DNA of 37,170 nt. It comes from Oehlia diaphana (Eukaryota > Glomeromycota > Glomeromycetes > Glomerales > Glomeraceae). Shown piece by piece: positions 32,993-37,170 of the stretch. Position numbers and translations under genes: made by a program. Numbering within the stretch: position 1 is the first letter of the stretch; each line of letters starts with the position of its first letter. The notes beneath the pieces are model-generated. The model was not told the origin of the DNA, did not search any database, and saw only the letters and a program-made list of their open reading frames with translations. The stretch is from contig QZLH01000843.1 in the NCBI GenBank assembly GCA_003833135.1, positions 10,642 to 47,811 of the forward strand. Reading direction: 5' to 3'.

Positions 32993-34165
32993 TTACGATC
33001 TAATTATTCCAAACATCTCATTCAAAATCTATAAATGAGAAAAAAATAAAATATTAGAACATGTTTCAAATAAATTAAAAAAATTTCATAATAAAACAGT
33101 ACAAAACTTACCAGTTTTTAATCCAGAATTCTGAAGTTTACAATAAAAAAAATATAAAACATTAGTAAAATATTTTAATAAAGAAAATACAAAAATTTTA
33201 CAAATATATGAAATTTTTCAATGATCCAATCAAAAATCCCAAGATCTGTAGATTCAAATTAAAAAAAAATAGAAGTTTTATAATAAAATATATGAAACTT
33301 ACCATTTTTCTAGAATTCTAAATTCTGGAATTTAGCTGAATCTACAAAAAAAAGAGAAATGTTCAATTAGAATGTTTTTTAAAGATATTATTTCATAAGG
33401 AAATGAAATTTAACTTTACATTTAGCCCTTATTCAGATATTCTTAAACTTATAAATAAAGAATAAAAAATCGTTAGTAAGTATTTTTTACTAATAAAAAA
33501 ATTTTTAAAAAAAGTTTTGTACAAACTTTAAATTTATCATGTATTTAATACCAAATATTTTTAAACTTACAAAAAAGAAAGAAAACGTTCAGTTCAAAAG
33601 TTATTTAATAAAAAAATCAAAAAAAATATTTTGTTTCATTTTTTTATGAAACTTAATATTTTAAACTGCCAAACTTAATTTCTGAACCTACAAAAAAATA
33701 AAGATGCATTAATAAACGTTTCCTAATAAAAATTAAAAAAATAATCTTTAAAACTTACCATACTATTTAAGATTGAAGTTGAAAATTTTTATAGAAAAAT
33801 ATTATATAAAAACATTAGAAACATTTTCTAATGTTATTAAAAAAAAAATTTTTTAAAAAGTTTCAAAGTGAAGTGTTCACTTTAAAATTTACTGTTTTCA
33901 ATATTTTAAAATGAAAATAAGCTAAAAGACTTATAAAAAAATATAAAGAAATATTAGAATCATTTTTTTATAAAAAAAAAAATAAGAATTTTTTTTTAAA
34001 AAAGTTTCAAAGCAGAATACTTAAAAACTTACCTTTGTATTTTCTCAAAAAATTTACAAAAAAATATAAAGAAAACATTAGAATTGTTTTCTTATAAAAA
34101 AAATCAAAAAAAAATTTAAAAGTTTTGAAGCAAAATACTTCTTTTATATTTTCTGTTTCTCAAAA
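32993..34165. repeat. diverged ~115-bp repeat series
   Basis: About ten loosely spaced units of roughly 85-140 bp. Each has the order CAAAAAAATATAAAGAAAACATTAGAA, A/T core, AAAGTTTCAAAG, then AACTTACC or a decayed form. On the minus strand the AACTTACC end reads GGTAAGTT, a perfect 5' splice-site consensus, at about 33106-33113, 33297-33304, 33754-33761 and 34025-34032. No protein frame links the units. Best described as an old tandem array. Confidence 0.45.
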
Positions 34166-34200
34166 AAATACCTATAATGCCAGAAAAATCTATACTTGAT

Positions 34201-34650
34201 TAGTGTTTCAAACAAGTCGAGTCAAATCAAGTTATATGTAAATTCAATTTGACTCAAGTTAAATTGAGTTGAGTCAAGTCGAGTTAAAACTATAAAAATA
34301 TAAACTTGACTCAATTCAAGTCAAGTTGGCCCATCAAACTGAATCAAGTCGAATTGAATTAAATCATGTGATTTTCTTCGGCTATACTAATCATTTTCTT
34401 TTTTGGTGATAGCCATATCACAAAATTCCATTTTTGTAATTTTCAAAAATTTTTTATCTCAACATAATTTTCAAAAAAGGAAATTCCATAATTTTGGCTG
34501 GAATTATAAGTTAATTTGGCTCAACTTGATTTGACTCAATTTTATTAAAGTATTAACTTGACTTGACTCAATTTAATTTGATTGTAATTTTTAACTTGAT
34601 TTGACTCAACTCAACCAACTTGTGAGTCAACTCGACTCATTTCAGAGTAC
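34201..34650. mobile_element. foldback element D, GAGTCAA-word termini, 10-bp target duplication
   Basis: TATACTTGAT occurs exactly at 34191-34200 and 34651-34660, flanking 450 bp. The arms (34201-34375 and 34500-34650) are made of many variants of CAAGTCGAGTCAA and its complement TTGACTCGACTTG, so they can pair in many registers. The ~125-bp core is AT-rich without a gene. A perfect 10-bp duplication fits Mutator-like elements, which make 9-11 bp duplications; the superfamily is an inference. Confidence 0.6.
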
Positions 34651-35018
34651 TATACTTGATAATCATGTGATTTTGTTTTAATTTTCTAAAACTAATTTTA
34701 TATTATATGATCCAGAATTTTTTGTGTAAAGTACTAATAAAATCTGATTTTTGAAAATTTTTTATTACAAATAAGAAAAAAAGTAGATTTCAGCAATAAA
34801 TCACAATTACTATTTCATAAAAGTCTACATTAATAAAAAATTTTTTTTATATTTGATTCATATTATGATAATTTAAGCTGATATTATCATAATACATGGA
34901 GTCAATCATAAATTCAAGCCAACATATTTGTTTCAAATTTAAGCTGATCATATAAAAATCATGTAATTTCAAATGTTTATAACTTTTTATGTAAATCTTC
35001 TTTTAAAAATCTGACCAA

Positions 35019-36560
35019 ACTAAAATAACTGGTCTGGTCTGGTCTAGTTTCAGATTATCTTTTTACATCAGAAAATTTGTTTAGACGTAATTTAGTATAA
35101 TATTTTGGAGGTAGTGTAAAATTTTGAAATATTATACTAAAAATGTAATATTACAGAAGTAAAGCTCTGCATGAGCCAGTTTAAGTCAAATCACAGTCTG
35201 GCTTGGCTCAACTCAAAAAAAAAATTCTGGCCTGAGCCAAAATAAGCCAAGCCATAAAAATTTTGGCTCAATGAGCTAAGCTGAACTATGAAAATCATGG
35301 CTCGAATTAAGCCAGATTTAAGCAGATAAACATTTTGCAATATTTTTTATTAAAGTATTAAAATGAATGTTGCGAAATGTTTTTTTTAATATAATGTTAT
35401 GAAAAAATGTTTTCGCAATGTTTTATTGCTAAAGAATTGAAAAAATGTTACAAAATATTTTTTTCTAAAATAATATAGTGAAAAAAATGTTTTTGCAATG
35501 TTTTTTACTAAAGAATTAAAAAAACATTGTAAACTGTTTTTTTTTAAAATAATATAATGAAAAAATATTTTCACAACGTTTTTTCATTAAAGAATTGAAA
35601 AAATGTTGTGAATTATTTTTTCTAAAATAATATAGTGAAAAAAATATTTTTGCAACATTTTTTACTAAAGAATTGAAAAAATATTGCAAATTATTTTTTC
35701 TAAAATAATATAATGAAAAAATATTTTTGCAATGTTTTTTCACTAAAGAATTGAAAAAATATTGCGAAACATTTTTTCCAATATAATTTAGTGAAAAAAA
35801 TATTTGCAACATTTTTTTATTAAAGAATTAAAAAAACATTGTAAAACATTTTTTTAATATAATATTATACAAAAAATATTTTCGCAACATTTTTTGTATG
35901 ATAACTCAAGTCAACTTAAGCTTTTTGAGCTGAGCCTATTACCAGCTCAAGCTCTTTTCAAGCTGGCTTATGAGCTACTGAGCCAATTTAATTATGACTC
36001 AACTCAACTCAAATTGAAAAGCTTGAGCCAGCTTGTGAGTTAACTTGACTCATGCGGAGCTTTATAGAAGTTTACGCTCATAAATTTGAATAGTTATAGT
36101 AATATAATAATATCTTGCTATCTACTAATTCAATCAAAATGATCTATAGCTCATTGAAATCAGCTTATCAAGACGAATCTAATGGTAGTAAAATCGCATC
36201 TCTATATTCAATAGATGACTTTCTACTAATGTGAAACTTTATTGCATACTATAAAGTGTTCTATTAACTGTAAAGATGCAATTTTACTGCTATTCAATTC
36301 ATCTTGATGAGCTGATTTCAATGAGCTATAGATCATTTTGATTGGATTAGTAGATAGTGAGATATTATTATATTACTATAATTATTTAAATTTAAGAGCG
36401 TAAACTTCTGCAATATTATGTTTTTAGTATAATATTTTGAAATTTTACACCATATTACACTAAATTATATCTAAACAAATTTTCTGATGTAGCATAATTT
36501 TGACTGGACTGAAATGAACTAATTTTTCAGTTTGATCTTAGGTTACTTCTCAATCCAGAC
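35019..36560. mobile_element. foldback element B, split by element A
   Basis: The left arm 35060-35160 (ACATCAGAAAATTTGTTTAG to TATTACAGAAGT) is matched in inverted orientation by 36405-36490. The second half of the hairpin, 36072-36230 (TTACGCTCATAAATTTG to GTAGTAAAATCGCATC), pairs with 36265-36405, over about 130 bp at high identity (ATGATCTATAGCTCATTGAAATCAGC is shared nearly exactly). Removing element A joins the left arm to the rest, giving a hairpin of about 640 bp. Outer words GGTCTGGTCTAGTTTCAG and CTGGACTGAAATGAAC resemble those at element C. No coding frame. Confidence 0.6.
35161..36063. mobile_element. foldback element A with 78-bp tandem array
   Basis: The ends are AAAGCTCTGCATGAGCC (left) and its imperfect complement GACTCATGCGGAGCTTT (right). 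Flanks ACAGAAGT (35153-35160) and ATAGAAGT (36064-36071) form an 8-bp duplication with one mismatch, extendable to 9 bp. Arms at 35165-35320 and 35900-36060 are reiterated GAGCCAGCTTG/CAAGCTGGCTC-type words. The centre is a tandem array of seven units, each starting AAAG(A/T)ATT, at 35353, 35431, 35510, 35589, 35667, 35745 and 35822 (78 +/- 1 bp). Since 78 is divisible by three, it creates spurious long open frames on the minus strand. Confidence 0.7.
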
Positions 36561-37040
36561 CAATTCAAACCATTTAGAGCTTTAATCATAAGTTTAATAT
36601 TACTTTATTTTTTTATAGTTTAAAACATTTTTTAATGTTTCTTTTATTTTTTATAGGTTCAGAGATGATCCGCTTATTTATAAGATAAATTATCTCAGAC
36701 CTAAAAATAAAATTCTTTGCAGATTTTATTATAAAAGAAAATTTTATATTAGGCCAAAGAAATAAAATTATTTGTTTCTCATGAAAAAAAGTTGCTAAAT
36801 TTGACCTGGTTGCCCAGAAAAAAAATTTATTTTTCAAAAAAATTTTAGCTGATTCCTAGAAGATGATTGGTTGGTTTATAAACTTTTTGCTGAGTGGAAA
36901 AAAAATAATTTTTTTATGATTATGATTGGTTAAAATAAAAATCACATGACCAAATAAAATAAATTTTTTTTTCTTTTTGTAATATTTACATGACCCGTCC
37001 AGTCATGAGAAATAAATAATTTTATTTACTTAGCCTTATA
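36561..37040. other. AT-rich spacer with a dispersed repeat copy
   Basis: No gene is seen. 36703-36756 (AAAATTCTTTGCAGATTTTA followed by TTATAAAAGAAAATTTTATATTAGG) closely resembles 28450-28496 at the left end of the Harbinger region, so it is another copy of that terminal sequence. A GGGTCATG/CATGACC-like pair lies near 36945-37005. A 74-codon frame on the minus strand is low-complexity and not called. Confidence 0.4.
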
Positions 37041-37170
37041 TTTAGTACTCTACATAAGGTTGCTTGCCGAAACTAAGGAGTTTCGGCATGCCGAAACTGC
37101 CAAAACTGCCAAAACTAGGTTTCGGCAAGCAACTAAAAATGCCGAAATGCTGAAACTGCTGAAACTGCCG
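37041..37170. repeat. GC-rich palindromic minisatellite at window edge
   Basis: GTTGCTTGCCGAAACTA near 37059 is mirrored by TAGGTTTCGGCAAGCAAC near 37117. Between and after them are TTTCGGCATGCCGAAA (perfect 16-bp palindrome, 37081-37096) and repeated (C)TGCCAAAA, TGCCGAAA, TGCTGAAA words of about 9-12 bp. The array continues past the window end, so its size is unknown. It stands out by G+C content from the flanking DNA. Confidence 0.7.

Noticed and set aside
35386..35812. Two long minus-strand frames with a 26-residue repeat
   Set aside because: The 78-bp satellite unit is divisible by three, so it keeps any frame open; the repeat protein is an artefact of the array.

Overview
The window looks like nuclear DNA of an early-diverging, AT-rich fungus, most likely an arbuscular mycorrhizal fungus (Glomeromycotina, Rhizophagus-like). 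The grounds are strong AT richness, many short introns with GTAAGT/GTATGT-type donors, fungal-type housekeeping orthologues, and a repeat-choked flank. This placement is inference; no marker gene here is diagnostic.

Layout. 1-1996 is AT-rich DNA with a small inverted-repeat element. 1997-2608 is an intronless membrane/coiled-coil protein of unknown function, followed by a GC-richer patch that may be a retroelement LTR relic. 3231-17508 is gene-dense: a PHOSPHO-type HAD phosphatase (-), exosome subunit RRP45 (+), an NSUN-type RNA m5C methyltransferase (+), a mitochondrial ribosomal protein with an L51/S25/CI-B8 fold (-), a divergent clamp-loader subunit of the RFC2/Rfc4 class (+), a NOPCHAP1-like box C/D snoRNP chaperone (+), the tRNA methyltransferase DNMT2 (-), an unrecognised Ser/Pro-rich protein (-), and mitochondrial disaggregase HSP78 (+). 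After 2.5 kb of AT-rich spacer come UBC12 (+), a peroxisomal-type 2,4-dienoyl-CoA reductase (-), GPN3 (+) and calmodulin-lysine methyltransferase (-), ending at 25595. Eleven of the spliced models from 3231 to 25595 were rebuilt exon by exon and close in frame; the unknown protein at 12663 also closes in frame, with its last exon left open.

25596-37170 (about 11.6 kb) has no intact gene. It is a graveyard of DNA transposons and foldback elements: a long-TIR Tc1/mariner-like element, a broken PIF/Harbinger element with transposase and Myb-like remnants, a 279-bp hairpin MITE nested in it, and several foldback elements whose ends are made of reiterated, self-complementary short words. Two of these carry related 78-81 bp tandem arrays, and two have probable 8-10 bp target-site duplications.

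How the genes relate: they are independent housekeeping loci, mostly in divergent or convergent pairs with very short spacers (3 bp between two stop codons at 7600/7604). RNA-processing functions are over-represented (exosome, NSUN, NOPCHAP1, DNMT2). The most notable gene-level findings are a textbook U12-type AT-AC intron in the calmodulin methyltransferase gene, a GPN3 start codon split by an intron, a probable GC-AG intron in the phosphatase gene, and an RFC subunit that has lost conserved motif residues.
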